In this document: piece by piece, positions 36,912 through 48,090 of the stretch
How the letters are laid out: the number at the start of each line of letters is the position of its first letter
Position numbering within the stretch: position 1 is the stretch's first letter
NCBI GenBank assembly: GCA_033398695.1
Contig: CM065804.1
Location: 32,915,001 to 32,979,000, forward strand
Source: Orobanche coerulescens
Lineage: Eukaryota; Streptophyta; Magnoliopsida; Lamiales; Orobanchaceae
Reading direction: 5' to 3'
Length of the DNA stretch: 64,000 nucleotides
Program-made: the position numbers and the translations under genes
The notes under the pieces: generated by a model
Told to the model about the DNA's origin: nothing
Database searches by the model: none
Seen by the model: the letters and a program-made list of their open reading frames with translations, nothing else

Positions 36912-37526
36912 TGCATAACACCGATTACCGTCTGACCTGTTTCAACAATCTGACAGCTTTCATCGCTTTGATCAATTTTCCTGAGCTTCCCGGTTTCCAC
37001 CCCTCGAACAATATTTCGGAACCATCGTCAGCGATCAGCGAGATATTCCTCCTTCGGTAGTTCACAATTGCTCCATATCGATAAAGTCAATCGTCTCCGA
37101 GTATTAGGTCGTCTCCTTGCATTTCTATCACGATCATATTTGAGAGCCACTCTCTGCCTCCAAATGATATAGGGAAATTTCTAGTTTCTAAGTTTCCGAC
37201 AATCCTCTCTCCACTCGGTAAACCAACAACATAAGGTTCACAAGTATGAAAACCGGAAATATTCAAACGATTTACACAAGACAAAGATATAAAAGAATGT
37301 ATAGCTCCTGTATCGAATAAAACGCTAACTGGCTGGGAAAGGATCTGGACAAGCACGATGCGGCAAAGACATCACGATCGTCTGTCCTCATCATCTCGTA
37401 CAGACGTGGGGGAGCAAATCCGGCACTCGATGTCCCCTTTAGGTCCCATTGTCCTCTGCCTTGTCCGCGGCCAAAATTCTGAGGCATCTGAACACTTTGT
37501 TGCGTCTGTTGGATACTGGTTTCCTT
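36912..37526 (-). pseudogene. pol: Chromovirus A pol: aspartic protease
   Basis: The active site VLFDTGAIHSFISLSCVN (about 37310-37260) is intact as Asp-Thr-Gly. The flap and hydrophobic end follow (FHTCEPYVVGLPSGERIVG, DDLILGDD). Instead of Trp the next codon is TGA (37087), cutting the frame before LYRYGA-type sequence. The upstream link to gag is also interrupted by a TAG near 37527. Confidence 0.85.
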
Positions 37527-38577
37527 CTAGACTGGCTGTGGTGTACGGGCTCTAAAAGACTTTGAAGCCTCTTCACAAAACACTGCCCGATGTCCCTCTC
37601 GTCCACAATCAAAACAAGTCACGACAGGAAGGGGGCAATTCCGTCGATAGTGCCCCGTCTGGGCGCAGTTAAAGCATTTCCTGGTAACATCAGTAATAGT
37701 TGATGTCGCTCCGAAGTTCTTTCCGCTCCTAAGTGGGTGCGGAGGTTTCTTGAAAGAGTGAAAGGATGACTGGGCCTTACGGGGCCCGCTGTTCTTGTGC
37801 TCTGTAAAAGTACCAGAGACTTTCTGTTTCTTGGATTCCGAAAATTTCTCCATAGCTGCTTCCTTGATCTGATATGCCAACGCCTTATCCTGGTATTGAC
37901 GGAGTGTGGTACATTCAAATCCAGACATGTACCTCTGGATTTCTGGTTTCATCCTCATATCGAAATGGATCATCATTTCTGCATCTGTTCTGACCAAATG
38001 TCGAACAAATTCCAGAAAAACTCCCGAATTGTGGCTTCCCTCACAGGACGAGGGCAATACTGAGCTTCCATCATCAATATAAACTCTGTCCAATCGGCAC
38101 CATGGTCTACAGGCCGGATGGCTTCCCACCATTCGGACGCTTCCCCTATCAGAAAATATTGAGCGATAGAGGCTCTCCGGTCGTATGGGCAGTTAATTCC
38201 GGCAAAGATTTTCTCCAGTTCTTTCAACCAATGATCCCAGGTGGGAGTCTCAGAAATACCGTCGAATTTGGGTGGTTGCATCTTCGCCACCTCTTGCAGC
38301 CACCGGTCACCTCGATTTCCCATGTCTGGGATCCCTTGCTGTCTCTCTCCCTGCTGTAGTCCCACCGCTACTTGCATTCGGTCCACGACTTGGGCGAACT
38401 GAGTCATCTGGTTCACCACTTGACGAATGATCTCACAGTACAGGATCGGTTCGTTATTAATAGATTGTTGCGGCTACTTTGAGCTATGGTAGCACGATTA
38501 GAAGGCGACGCTTCCCTTTCAGCATTTCTTCGTCCGCGTCCACGACCGCGACCACGTCCACGTCCGCCTCTCAACAT
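37527..38577 (-). pseudogene. gag: Chromovirus A gag
   Basis: The ATG at 38577 begins MLRGGRGRGRGRGRG, an Arg/Gly start typical for this lineage. Capsid parts are 38419-37973 (FDGISETPTWDHWLKELEKI, WWEAIRPVDHGADWTEF) and 38005-37527 (EMMIHFDMRMKPEIQRYMSG). Two CCHC zinc knuckles, CFNCAQTGHYRRNC and CFDCGREGHRAVFC, lie at about 37680-37575. Breaks: a stop at about 38413 after the N-terminus and a frameshift at about 37990. Gag packages element RNA. Confidence 0.88.
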
Positions 38578-38788
38578 ACTGTAAGCATAAATACTCAATA
38601 TACAGGAAACAACATCGTTCTAATATTCGAGTATAACAACATGTAAAGAACGAGATAGAGTTTAGGAACTTACAACCACCATTCGCATGAAGACGTAGGC
38701 AGTGCAGTGATGTCATTCACGGCCGATTACCTCAAAAGACATAAATGACCCCTATTTTAACCCAACGGCCAAGATATCCATAATCTTA

Positions 38789-38800
38789 GCTCTGATACCA
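38789..38800 (-). promoter_or_regulatory. Primer-binding site, chromovirus A
   Basis: Minus-strand TGGTATCAGAGC is a perfect 12-base tRNA-Met match, five bases inside the LTR edge at 38806. Confidence 0.92.
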
Positions 38801-39730
38801 TATTCTGTAACACCCCCGATATATTCAAGAATATTACAGCGCCGTAAATCCTTTACATAAGGATTTACAAGGCTGAAGAATTGAACAGACATTAAAAGGT
38901 ACTAATGAATGGAAATAACGGAATTAAGATACAACAGTTCTTACCAAATACTGAAAGTACAATTGTTCAACAGGAACTCAATAATACATCACCAAATTCA
39001 AATCCATCACAAATGACTTCGTACTCGAGTACTTATTGAAATAACGAATAAACACAGATAAATAAACCCAGCCGAAACATCACTCTGCATCCTCGTCGTC
39101 ATGCAGCTCCAGTGGTTGTTTTCCTGCTCTCCTGGATCCTGAACATAAACAAAATGTTCACCCCCGAAAGGGTTAGCACAACTATGCTAGTACAAGTACC
39201 ACAACATATTATTCATATCTCACGAAGAATAATAACGTAAACGACAAAATACCAACGAGTCTTCTCCTACGAGGAACTCATAAACGACATACACAACTGA
39301 TAATCACAACATGATATCATAACATACACATGGTAATTCCGTCGATCCAGCGTTCACTGCCTAGAACCCACGATGATCCCGTCAGACCAACGCGTGGTGG
39401 AAAAACCCGTCCGATGATCCAGCGCACGCTAGCATAGATCCCCCGATGATCCCGTCGGACCAACACGAGGTGGACATACAATAACTACATACATGCACGA
39501 CAATATGTATAACAACAATACACAAAACAATTAAGGTACTTGCCTCGATTTGAAGACAAGAACAATACTTCCACGAAAACGAACACTCGAAGGTCGTCCT
39601 CCTCAATCAATCACGCAACAAGATCAAACCTTAACAAAAGAAATGATATAGGATTTATCTCACGTCGTACGGATGTTTAACAATTCGATTTACGGCCAAA
39701 AGTTCATAAAATGCAATCTGCCTGAACTGC

Positions 39731-39943
39731 TTAGCGCACGCTAAGTACTCTGTGTAGCGTGCCTTAAGTCTGCTCGATAGCACACGCAAACAACAAAGCC
39801 TAGCGTACGCTAACTATGCATGGTCAGTACTTCACTGATCAGTCGACTGACTCGTCTGATGTCTTAGCATACGTTACATACCAAACGTACGCTAACTCGT
39901 GCTTGATAGCGCACGTTAATCTTCATAGCTTAGCGTGCGCTAT
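39731..39943. repeat. Palindrome cluster A2 (5' LTR)
   Basis: Counterpart of 32492-32705, with about eight TTAGCGYRCGCTAA-type sites; several differ from the other LTR by single transitions within the motif. Confidence 0.85.
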
Positions 39944-40790
39944 CTATGCATGGCAATTTACTGCTGGGCAGTAAACTGTTCTCATCATGATCAAAACAAT
40001 GAAATCTTCCGTGATAATTCATGTTACCTCCATGAATATCATGTTCATACGATTATGAATGATCTTACGGATAGAAACAACTTCGGATTCAAGGATATGT
40101 ATACCATTATAAAACCATATTCCATTTCGACTACAAATCTTCATACGACAATTCGAAAGGCTTAACGGTTGATATCAACACCTCTATATAAATCAATATT
40201 ATCATGCTGAAGTTGTTAAACGTTCCATCTATACTAGATAAATCCTTCCATGATCAATTCTTTAGATTTATCTAACAATAATGATGTTAAAGTCAAGTCC
40301 AAGATTGCTATGAAGTCATCTACTAGATTCGGATTACCAATGATAGAAGCTTCCTTTACATATTCAATGTAATAAGATTCGAATCATGATGATCATAATC
40401 AAGGTACTTAAGGCTTATTCATCTCAATATTCCAAACATGATGTACTTTGGATAAATCACTTATGAAAATCAATATCTCGTTACTATGATCATCCAATTC
40501 TTTAGAATCCAACTCTAAGTCTGGAGATAGGTTGAACATACCTTAATATGATGAAAATCACTGAATCGTAGGGTAGAATCCGACTCCGGTTGGTTGCCAC
40601 TCCAAGGTGTTATTCCACTTCAATGATTACTCCCAAGTGATAACCAATATACAAACACCAACAAGATGTGTTCTAAGTGTGTAGAAGGATAATTTCAGCT
40701 CTCTGGCCTCTCAAGAATGCAGAATGGACGAGTAAAATGTAAGCCAAAATGGGTTGTTGTCCCATTTATAATATTCTGCATTTTAACAAG

Positions 40791-41017
40791 TTAGCGCACG
40801 CTACTAAGCTTTCCTTAGCGTGCGCTAATAATAATTGACTTCAGAACTGTCCAGGTTCGTCCGCGGGAATCTCATCCGGACCCATGTCCCCGCTGGTGCA
40901 TGTGCTAGCCGTCCCGCTCAATAATTGAGTTCTTAGCGCACGCAACTCCTATCTGCATAGCGTGCGCTAATAGTAGCCCGATAGCGCGCGTTAAAATACA
41001 TTCTTAGCGTGCGCTAT
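40791..41017. repeat. Palindrome cluster A1 (5' LTR), upstream of TATA
   Basis: Counterpart of 33556-33782. Sites include TTAGCGTGCGCTAA at about 40816 and TTAGCGTGCGCTAT at 41004-41017. The cluster begins about 20 bp from the TATA box. Confidence 0.85.
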
Positions 41018-41171
41018 CACGAGTTTGCATGAGAAATTTTGCATGCTTTTATACTTATGTACAATGATATCAATGCAAGAAATATCATACTCCAATAATC
41101 AAAACCACAAATCCGAATAATACAGGGTTTGAATACAGATGAAATACACCGTAATAAATCCGGATATTACA

Positions 41172-41331
41172 GCCGTGTCCTGTGACACGGCCCGTGTCCT
41201 GTGACACGGCCCGTGTCCTGTGACACGGCCCGTGTCCTGTGACACGGCCCATGTCCAACTTGGCAGAATTGCAAAAAATCACTGTATTGCTAACCCGGCC
41301 GTGTCCTGTGATACGCCCGTGTCCAACCTGC
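41172..41331. repeat. 19-bp tandem repeat built from the Athila palindrome
   Basis: Four head-to-tail copies of GTGTCCTGTGACACGGCCC run from 41172 to 41256. After a gap of filler, a further degenerate copy lies at 41296-41331. Each unit holds GTGTC-CTGT-GACAC, a stem with a 4-nt loop. Chromovirus A inserted into this tract. Confidence 0.88.
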
Positions 41332-41589
41332 CCAGAATGTGAATTTTTGATAACGCTCTCGTTTCTCTGCATTTTTAACACCTAAAGTCGACCCAGTCAG
41401 TCTCGAACCAAGCAAAAATGAATAAGGAAAATAAATTCGAAAAACAAAAAAGATGAAAATCTAACTAAACCGTTGGGTTGCCTCCCAAGTAGTGCTTTTT
41501 TATAGTCATTAGCTTGACTTCTTCCTGTCTTACTCAATTTTCGACATCATGCACCTCTATGCATTCAAACACATTGATTTCTTCACTTC
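41332..41589 (-). other. Athila 3' non-coding sequence behind integrase
   Basis: No coding signal beyond the decayed end of the integrase frame. The stretch links integrase to the GACACGGCC repeats. Confidence 0.5.
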
Positions 41590-42815
41590 AGCCGAAGTAT
41601 GGCTTCACTCTATGTCCGTTCACCTTAAAATGCTCAGTCTTCCATGGATCAAGGAGTTATACCGCTCCGTGTGGCCATACTTGAATGACTTTGAAAGGTC
41701 CGCCCCATCGCGACACTAATTTTCCCGGCACGAGCTTAAGACGAGAGTTATGTAGTAGAACGTCCATCCCAGGCTCGAGATATTTGCGAATGATATGCTT
41801 GTCATGATACCGTTTCATCCGTTTCTTTTAGATCTTAGCATTTTCGTATGCCTCGTATCGCATCTCTTCCAACTCATTCAAATGTAGAAGTCATTCTTCC
41901 CCTGCTTTTTCTTGATCTAAATTTAGCGCTTTGATATCCCAATACGCCTTATGGTCTAACTCAACAGGTAGGTGGCATGCCTTCCCAAAAACGAGGCGAT
42001 ATGGGCTCATTCCAACTGGAGTTTTGTAAGCCGTGCGATATGCCCATAAGACGTCGTTCAACTTCAATACCCAATCTTTCCTTGTCGGTTTCACTGTCTT
42101 CTCAAGTATTAACTTTATCCGTCGATTACTCATTTCAAGTTGCCCGGAGGTTTGTGGATGGTAAGCCGTCGCGACCTTATGCATCACGCTATACTTCTTG
42201 AGCAACCCTGCAAGTTGTCTCTTGCAAAAGTGTGTGCCTCTATCGCTAATCACAGCTCTAGGCGTCCCAAACCTGAAAAAAATCACATCCTTAAAGAAAT
42301 TGCAAACCACGTTAGCATCGTTAGTCCGGGTTGAAATTTCTTCCACTCACTTAGAAACGTAATCCATAGCAACTAAAATATATTCAAAGCCAAAGGAAGG
42401 TATAAAGGGACCCATGAAATCAACTCCCCAAACATCGAAAAGTTCTACTACAAGATTGTTCGTCAACGACATCTCATTTCTTTTGCTTATGTTCCTCGTA
42501 CGTTTACAACGATCGCAACTCTTGCAATAGGAATAAGCGTCCTTAAATAATATCGGCCAATATAATCCAGATTGAATAATTTTGTGTGCCATTTTCTTCA
42601 CGCTAAAATGTCCCCCACAGTGCAAGTCATGACAAAATGACAAGATGCTCTCGTACTCTTCTTCCGGGATACAACGTCGGAATACTTGATCGGGCCCCAA
42701 CTTCAATAAGTAGGGGTCATCCCAGTAGTAATACCTGCACATGGAAATAAATATCTTCTTTCCCTGAAAGGTCATGTCAGGCTATAAAACACCACTAACA
42801 ATATAATTAACAATA
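41590..42815 (-). pseudogene. pol: Athila pol: integrase
   Basis: The zinc-binding module is HDLHCGGHFSVKKMAHKI...YCKSCDRCKRTRN (42640-42500). The core has FDVWGVDFMGPF (first Asp), [16 protein letters not shown] (second) and [16 protein letters not shown] (Glu). The Athila signature [16 protein letters not shown] is at about 41980-41930. A TGA replaces Trp after AMDYVSK (42347). After 41891 the C-terminal module continues ([26 protein letters not shown]) but is broken by stops. Integrase would insert the Athila cDNA. Confidence 0.88.
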
Positions 42816-43302
42816 TCAGCATACCAAGGTGTCTTAGTCACATCAAACAATTGTTCGTCAGGAAAAGTCTCAACAATTGGTAAGGATCTATCGAGCTTCA
42901 AATTATCACCTTCGATTAATCTAGATAGGTGGTCGGCAACCACATTTCAGAACCCTTTTTATCCTTAAAATCTAAGTTAAATTCTTGCAACAAGAGAACC
43001 CACTGAATCAATATTGGCTTTCTATCGGATTTTTTTAACAAATATTTCAATGCAACGTGATCCGTATGCACAATTACTTTCGAACCAACCAAATAGGATC
43101 GAGACTTGTCTAAAGAAAACACAAAAGCTAAAAACTCTTTTTCAGTGGTGGTATAATTGGCCTGAGCTTCATCGAGTGTTTTGCTAGCATAATAAATTAC
43201 ATGGAAAAATTTATTCACTCTCTGCCCCAAAACGGCACCAATAGCAAAGTCAGACACATCACACATAATTTCAAATGGTAAAGACCAATCGGGTGCAACA
43301 AC
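42816..43302 (-). pseudogene. pol: Athila pol: RNase H (downstream part)
   Basis: The frame reads [20 protein letters not shown] (catalytic Asp), [39 protein letters not shown] and [17 protein letters not shown]. Chromovirus B interrupts it at 43302. The protein continues seamlessly across the insertion into ALKEKLTSAPIVVV at 53512 and above, confirming the insertion point. Frame problems after about 42916 separate it from integrase. Confidence 0.88.
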
Positions 43303-45815
43303 TGTAATATCCGGTTGTAATTCATTCATTTTCATTCAGTAATTATCAGTCTGTAATTGTCACTCAGTATTTCTCACTCGTTAATAATCACTCATCATTC
43401 TTGATTCATTCATTTGTGTTCACTGTTGGCTTGTTTTAGACTTGTTCATTTTCACATTCGTATGTTATGTCGGATCATTCATCAGTCGTAGCGAGGAATC
43501 GGAGTTATCGGAATTTTCAACTTGGCCAGCATCGAGTTACGGCCGTAAGGACTTTGGGTTACGACCGTAACAAGGGTTCGTGTTTCGTGCCATTTGGGAC
43601 GAAAGGGACTTACGGCCGTAAGGTCTTGTGTGCAGTAGTAAGTCGGCGTGCACGGCCGTAAGGCTGGCGATTCTGGCCGTCTGCGTCGGCAGCTACCGAG
43701 TCATTTTTGGCCGAAGGTGAGTTACGGCCGTAAGGAAGGTGAGATACGGTAGTAAGTGGTGTTCGTGAATTTTGGGTGTTGTCGACCAAGGGTGACTTAC
43801 GGCCGTAAGGGTTGCGGCATACGGCCGTAAGTCGAGGAAGGTACGGCCGTAAGGCTTGGCGATTCTGGCCGTCTGCGGCCAGTGCACAGTCGTTTTGACG
43901 AAGAGGGCTTACGCCCGTAAGTTTGGCCGGATACGGCCGTATCATCGAGTTACGGCCGTAAGGTGTGCGGTTCTGGCCGTAAGGGTGTCGACGGATGTTT
44001 TTGACGAAGGCGGGTTACGCCGTAACTTCGGGATCGGTTCGGCCGTAAGTCCTGGCGAGCTTTGGACGAATCCGAGTTACGGCCGTCTGAGTTGTCCGAT
44101 TACGGACGTAGGGCGTTGACTTGGAAAGTTACGGCCGTAAGAGGGCCGAGTTACGGCCGTAACTTCCGGCAGATTTAATGGCTTGGCCGGTCATTTCTCC
44201 TCACTTCTTCTTTTTCCTTCTTCATCCGAGAGAGAGGGTTGAGAGAGAGATTTTATCATCATCAATCACTTGAGTGTGTAATCTTCATCATCTTCATTCC
44301 TTTGAGAAGCTTGGATACTCGTTTTAACTCGTGTTCTTCGGATCGTAGTGGTTGGATCTTCAAGAGGTAATTTCTTCAACACCTTGGATTTCGATTTTGT
44401 GTTGAGTTATGATGTTTTGGACGTTATAATCATGTTATATGAAGGGATATGTATATGATTATGAGTTTGTATAAGGATTCATTGGATTATTGAGAGATTT
44501 ATTCAAGAACACTTTGAATATCGAGTTGGATTTGGGGATTTTCCGATTAACTGTTGTTATAATCACGTTTTTGGATATTCATAACGGATTATTGATCGTA
44601 TTGGAGATGTTTTGTTGTTTTGAAACACTTCTTGGGGATTTGAAGTTGGTATTATTGAGGTTTAGTGGTAATCAATCAAAGTTGGCCTCAAAGTGTTCGA
44701 TATAATGCCCCAATGAACTTGGTTTAATCGTATCGACGTCTTGAGTTCGTTATATTCGTGTTTAATTCGTTATTGATCGGATTGTTGGCAATTGTATTGA
44801 ATTAAGGTTGTTCGAGCGACCGGTATCTGGGTTAGGACGTTGTTCGTGGACGGACATTCTTCATCGTTGTTGAGTAAGCTAATTCTTACTCGGTTAAAAG
44901 GATATTCATACCTTTTGTTGTTGATTATTCATAATCATAACTCATTCATCATTGTATTAATCATATTAAAACTTGTTATTGTCAATTAATCACTTGACCA
45001 TAAGGAGCAGCGGTTCCAATCTTTTCGTTGAGCTATCATTCATTTCATTATTACTCTCATCTCGGTGAGTCATTCTTGACTTTGTCAGATTATTACTTAT
45101 TCATTGATATTCATTACGGTCATTCTCGTTCATATGACCTTCTGGGTTCATATTGCGTGGCCGGGTGTGGCTGTGTGGAATTTTTAGTCGGGCACACGAT
45201 GGTTATTGTATTGGGTTCACCGATACATTAGACCGTGCACACGGGAAAGCGTTACACCGTGAGACTAATTAGGTACACGGACGGGTGTTGTACACTCACA
45301 CAGAACATTACGGGCGTACTATGATACTCCTCTCCAGCGTAATTCATAGCTAAGAATATTTCATAACTTGATTAATCATAATTGTGTATTTTCAACCCTT
45401 GAGGATTGTTGTTACAGTATAATCGGCCCGTTTTGTGATATTGTTTTTCTGGTCATGGCAAGGCAAAGGCGCAGGGAGAACACGTTGACGGCGGGGAGTC
45501 CCAGTGATACTAGAAGGGGGCCCCAGTCCTTTCAGTCATTTATTCAGTCATTCATGTTTTCTTTATTTATTCCGCTGCAGACATTCCGTTCGAATACTCA
45601 TTTCATTCAGTGTCGTGTATTTTATCGTCACATAAGATACACATGTATTCTATTATCCTGGGTGTGTTGTATGAAACTCCTACTCGGAGTAATTGATGTT
45701 ATAATGTGGTTCGGTACTACATTTACCCTGTGTAATTCATCCTTTTCCATTCGCCTGGTGGGTCCCAGTCGGGGGTCCACGGCACTGTAATATCCGCCTA
45801 GTTTGGGGTGTTACA
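43303..45815 (+). repeat. Chromovirus B 5' LTR
   Basis: A plain first 230 bp is followed by the TTACGGCCGTAA array (43537-44162). An AT-rich TATA-like ATTTAATGG comes next (44173-44181), then a CT-rich leader (CTTCTTTTTCCTTCTTCATC) suggestive of a transcription start. The rest is U5-like, with repeated ATTCATT words. Small open frames at 44490-44705 and 45454-45790 recur in the 3' LTR only because LTRs are copies. Confidence 0.9.
43537..44162. repeat. Palindrome array B (5' LTR), motif TTACGGCCGTAA
   Basis: About nineteen recognisable copies occur in 626 bp, about seven of them perfect 12-bp palindromes (for example 43537-43548 and 44151-44162). Others carry one altered arm (TTACGACCGTAA, TTCTGGCCGTAA, TTACGCCCGTAA). 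Spacing is irregular, about 20-60 bp, and the filler is GC-rich. The array ends about 10 bp before the TATA-like stretch. Confidence 0.92.
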
Positions 45816-45819
45816 GAGT

Positions 45820-45831
45820 TGGTATCGGAGC
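45820..45831 (+). promoter_or_regulatory. Primer-binding site, chromovirus B (altered)
   Basis: TGGTATCGGAGC lies four bases after the LTR and differs from the tRNA-Met match only by CAG to CGG, exactly as in Angela copy 1. Confidence 0.88.
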
Positions 45832-46308
45832 GTGGTTTTGAATACTACCCTCCAAGTCATGTCTCGTTTGAAATCATCGTCATCGGACTAGTATCATTGG
45901 ACTTTCGCGTCACGTGTGACCTGTGCAAATGCCGAGCCAATCAGACCAAGAACTGTAAGATTTCTAATGCCATGGTATAATTTCTGGCATTAATCATTCA
46001 TTCATAATTCATCAGTTAACAATCCTCAATCATCATTGTCACTTTGATCAGGACGGTCAGGTTAACTCATTAATCACTCAATTCATTTCATTATTCAGTT
46101 GTTGATTAGAAAGATCAAATCATTAATATTGTTAACTCATTCACGATAATCATTTCAAGAACTTCATCGTATAATCATGTCACTTCAATTAATCATTCAT
46201 GTAATCGCCGTATTGGAGCGTGTATGCTCATTTTCATCATTTCATAATATAATCATAACGTGATATTCATGCGGGAAATATAATCATCATGTGACTTTCC
46301 TACTTGAT
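45832..46308 (+). other. Chromovirus B 5' leader
   Basis: Non-coding, with many TCATTCAT-like words and no long frame. It leads to the gag start at 46309. Confidence 0.65.
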
Positions 46309-47542
46309 ATGGAAAGAGGCTGGCAGAGGACGAGGAGGACGAGGCCGTGGAGCGAGCCGAATCCAGGAACTCGTGCGAACACACGTGCAAATGCAGGAAT
46401 AATGCTAACTCATCGAGCGGTGACGCCACTCATTCACACAGACGCGATCATTCACTATCGGGAGTCGTACCGGGACACGGCTCGGTCGAGAGGGTGTCGG
46501 GTTGACCCACTCGCATTTATGCGTGGCATGATGGCCCAAATGACCCCGGATGGCTCGGTTGATGGAGACGATGCATAACTCCACTACTCAGAATCAACAG
46601 GCTCCTCCGCCGCCACCTCAGAGGCAAGAGAGGAATGTGAGCAATATCATCGGCGACATCTCTCGCCAGAGGCCACCGACTTTCGAGGGCTCGTCTGAGC
46701 CGGCAGATATTATTCATTGGATCGAACATTTAGAGATGTTGTATGCTATGGTGGAGTGTCCGGAAGGACACAAAGTTTCTGTTGCGGCTTACTACAGGTA
46801 AGAGCGCTCATTCTTGGTGGTTGTCGTTGAAGCCCACCGAAGGATCTTGTACATGGGATCGATTCAAAACTCTCATGATGGAGAGGTATTATCCGGCCCC
46901 ACTCGGAGAGGCCAAGCCGTCGAGTTACTCACTCCCGACCCTCATCGACGAGGATGTTCTCGCCATTGCCGAGAAATTTCGGGAACTTCTTCCGTTCGCC
47001 TCATCTATCATTCATTCCGAGGCGGATAAGATTAAGTATTTCGGCAAGAGGTGAAACCCCGTATGAGACTTCAGTTGCTCAATCATAATTGCACCACGTT
47101 GGCTGAATTCATTGAGAAAGCTCTCACCTATGAGCTTACTGCTAAAGAGATTGCTAAGCAGCAACCTTCGTCTGCTAGCAAGAAATCGAAGAATCGTAAC
47201 CAGTCTGAAGGCGGTCAGACAACCTTCAAGAAACCCCGTGCGGGCTCTGCTTTTTCTGAGCGACCTCCTGTGTCGTCTAGACCCGCGGAATCTCAGTCTC
47301 GAGCGGCCAGTTCGGCCATCACCTGTTTTAACTGTGGGGAGCTTGGTCACCTCAATACCAAGTGTCCTCGACAGACTATCACGTGTCATAATTGTGGGAT
47401 TGCTGGGCATAAGGCCCGTTTTTGCCGTAGGGACTCCAAACCTACTCAGACGTCATCTCAGGCACCTAAGCAGTCAGCCGTTGAGTCGCCGCTCAATCAG
47501 CGTTGTTTAAAACGACAGGAGCGACTAAAGGTGGAGCTATAG
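46309..47542 (+). pseudogene. gag: Chromovirus B gag
   Basis: The ATG at 46309 starts an Arg/Gly-rich end (MERGWQ then shifted frame), matching the GRGRG start of chromovirus A. Capsid segments are 46550-46801 (RQRPPTFEGSSEPADIIHWI), then a frame change near 46800, and 46801-47054 (SAHSWWLSLKPTEGSCTWDR). A further shift near 47050 leads to 47051-47542, with two CCHC zinc knuckles CFNCGELGHLNTKC and CHNCGIAGHKARFC (about 47327-47430). At least three frameshifts are present. Confidence 0.88.
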
Positions 47543-48090
47543 CCCGTGACAGGAGCGTCGGTCTGCAGGACTAGCAAGCCCGGATTTATGAGATGAAGAA
47601 GGCGATGATCCGAGGCCCGAATGATCTCGTGTACACTCGATATTCTATCTCAACTTTGTGTGTACCCTTTTTGATCTTGGTGCATCGCATTCATTCATTT
47701 CCGAGTCATGTTTGAGTAGACTACGTCGGGTAGTGCTACTAGTTGTGAGCCTTATGTCATCGGCCTACGATGGTAGACGAATTATCGTGTCGTGAGATTG
47801 AATTGTCCGATTCGGTTTCATGGTCGTGTATGGCCGTGAGACCTAATCGTGGTAGATTTGCCGAGGGACGACGTCATCTTGGGTATTGATTGGATGGATC
47901 GTCATGATGCCATCATTAGTGTCCGTAAGCGTATGGTCACTATCATTTCGACGATGGGGTTGAATGTGTGTTTCGGGAGGTAATCCCGGTACTGCTCGTA
48001 AGGTCATTAATTTGATGAAAGCGGTAAGGTTACTCAATCGGGGATGTGTCGGTTATTGGTGCTATATGGCCAAAACCGAGAAGTCATCGA
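47543..48090 (+). pseudogene. pol: Chromovirus B pol: protease, degraded
   Basis: A stop at 47540 ends the gag frame. The active-site region reads FDLGASHSFISESCL (47671-47715). Chromoviruses normally have Asp-Thr-Gly here; the Leu is an oddity in this copy. Downstream words such as DDVILGIDWMDRHDAII-like residues (47870-47915) mark the end of the domain in shifted frames. Confidence 0.7.

Larger units (their letters stand above)
31567..41171 (-). mobile_element. Chromovirus A (Tekay/Del-like), complete but defective
   Basis: The element is 9605 bp with target duplications GCCGT at 31562-31566 and 41172-41176. The LTRs (2370 and 2366 bp) start TGTAATATCC and end GGGTGTTACA in element sense. 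Primer site, gag, protease, RT, RNase H, integrase and a chromodomain-like tail are in gypsy order. By eye the LTRs differ at roughly three to four dozen places, mostly transitions, so it is older than chromovirus B. It sits inside a GACACGGCC repeat of the Athila element. Confidence 0.93.
38806..41171 (-). repeat. Chromovirus A 5' LTR
   Basis: This 2366-bp partner of 31567-33936 has its TATA box at 40765-40770 (complement). It differs by a 4-bp deletion near 40596 and by scattered transitions. Several palindromes are better preserved here (TTAGCGCACGCTAC at 40791). Confidence 0.92.

Noticed and set aside
43537..44162. CRISPR-like array
   Set aside because: Repeats are 12-bp palindromes with irregular spacing inside a eukaryotic LTR; no uniform spacers and no cas genes.
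44490..45790. Small frames repeated in both chromovirus B LTRs (also 52179-53481)
   Set aside because: They recur only because LTRs are copies; no protein family resemblance.
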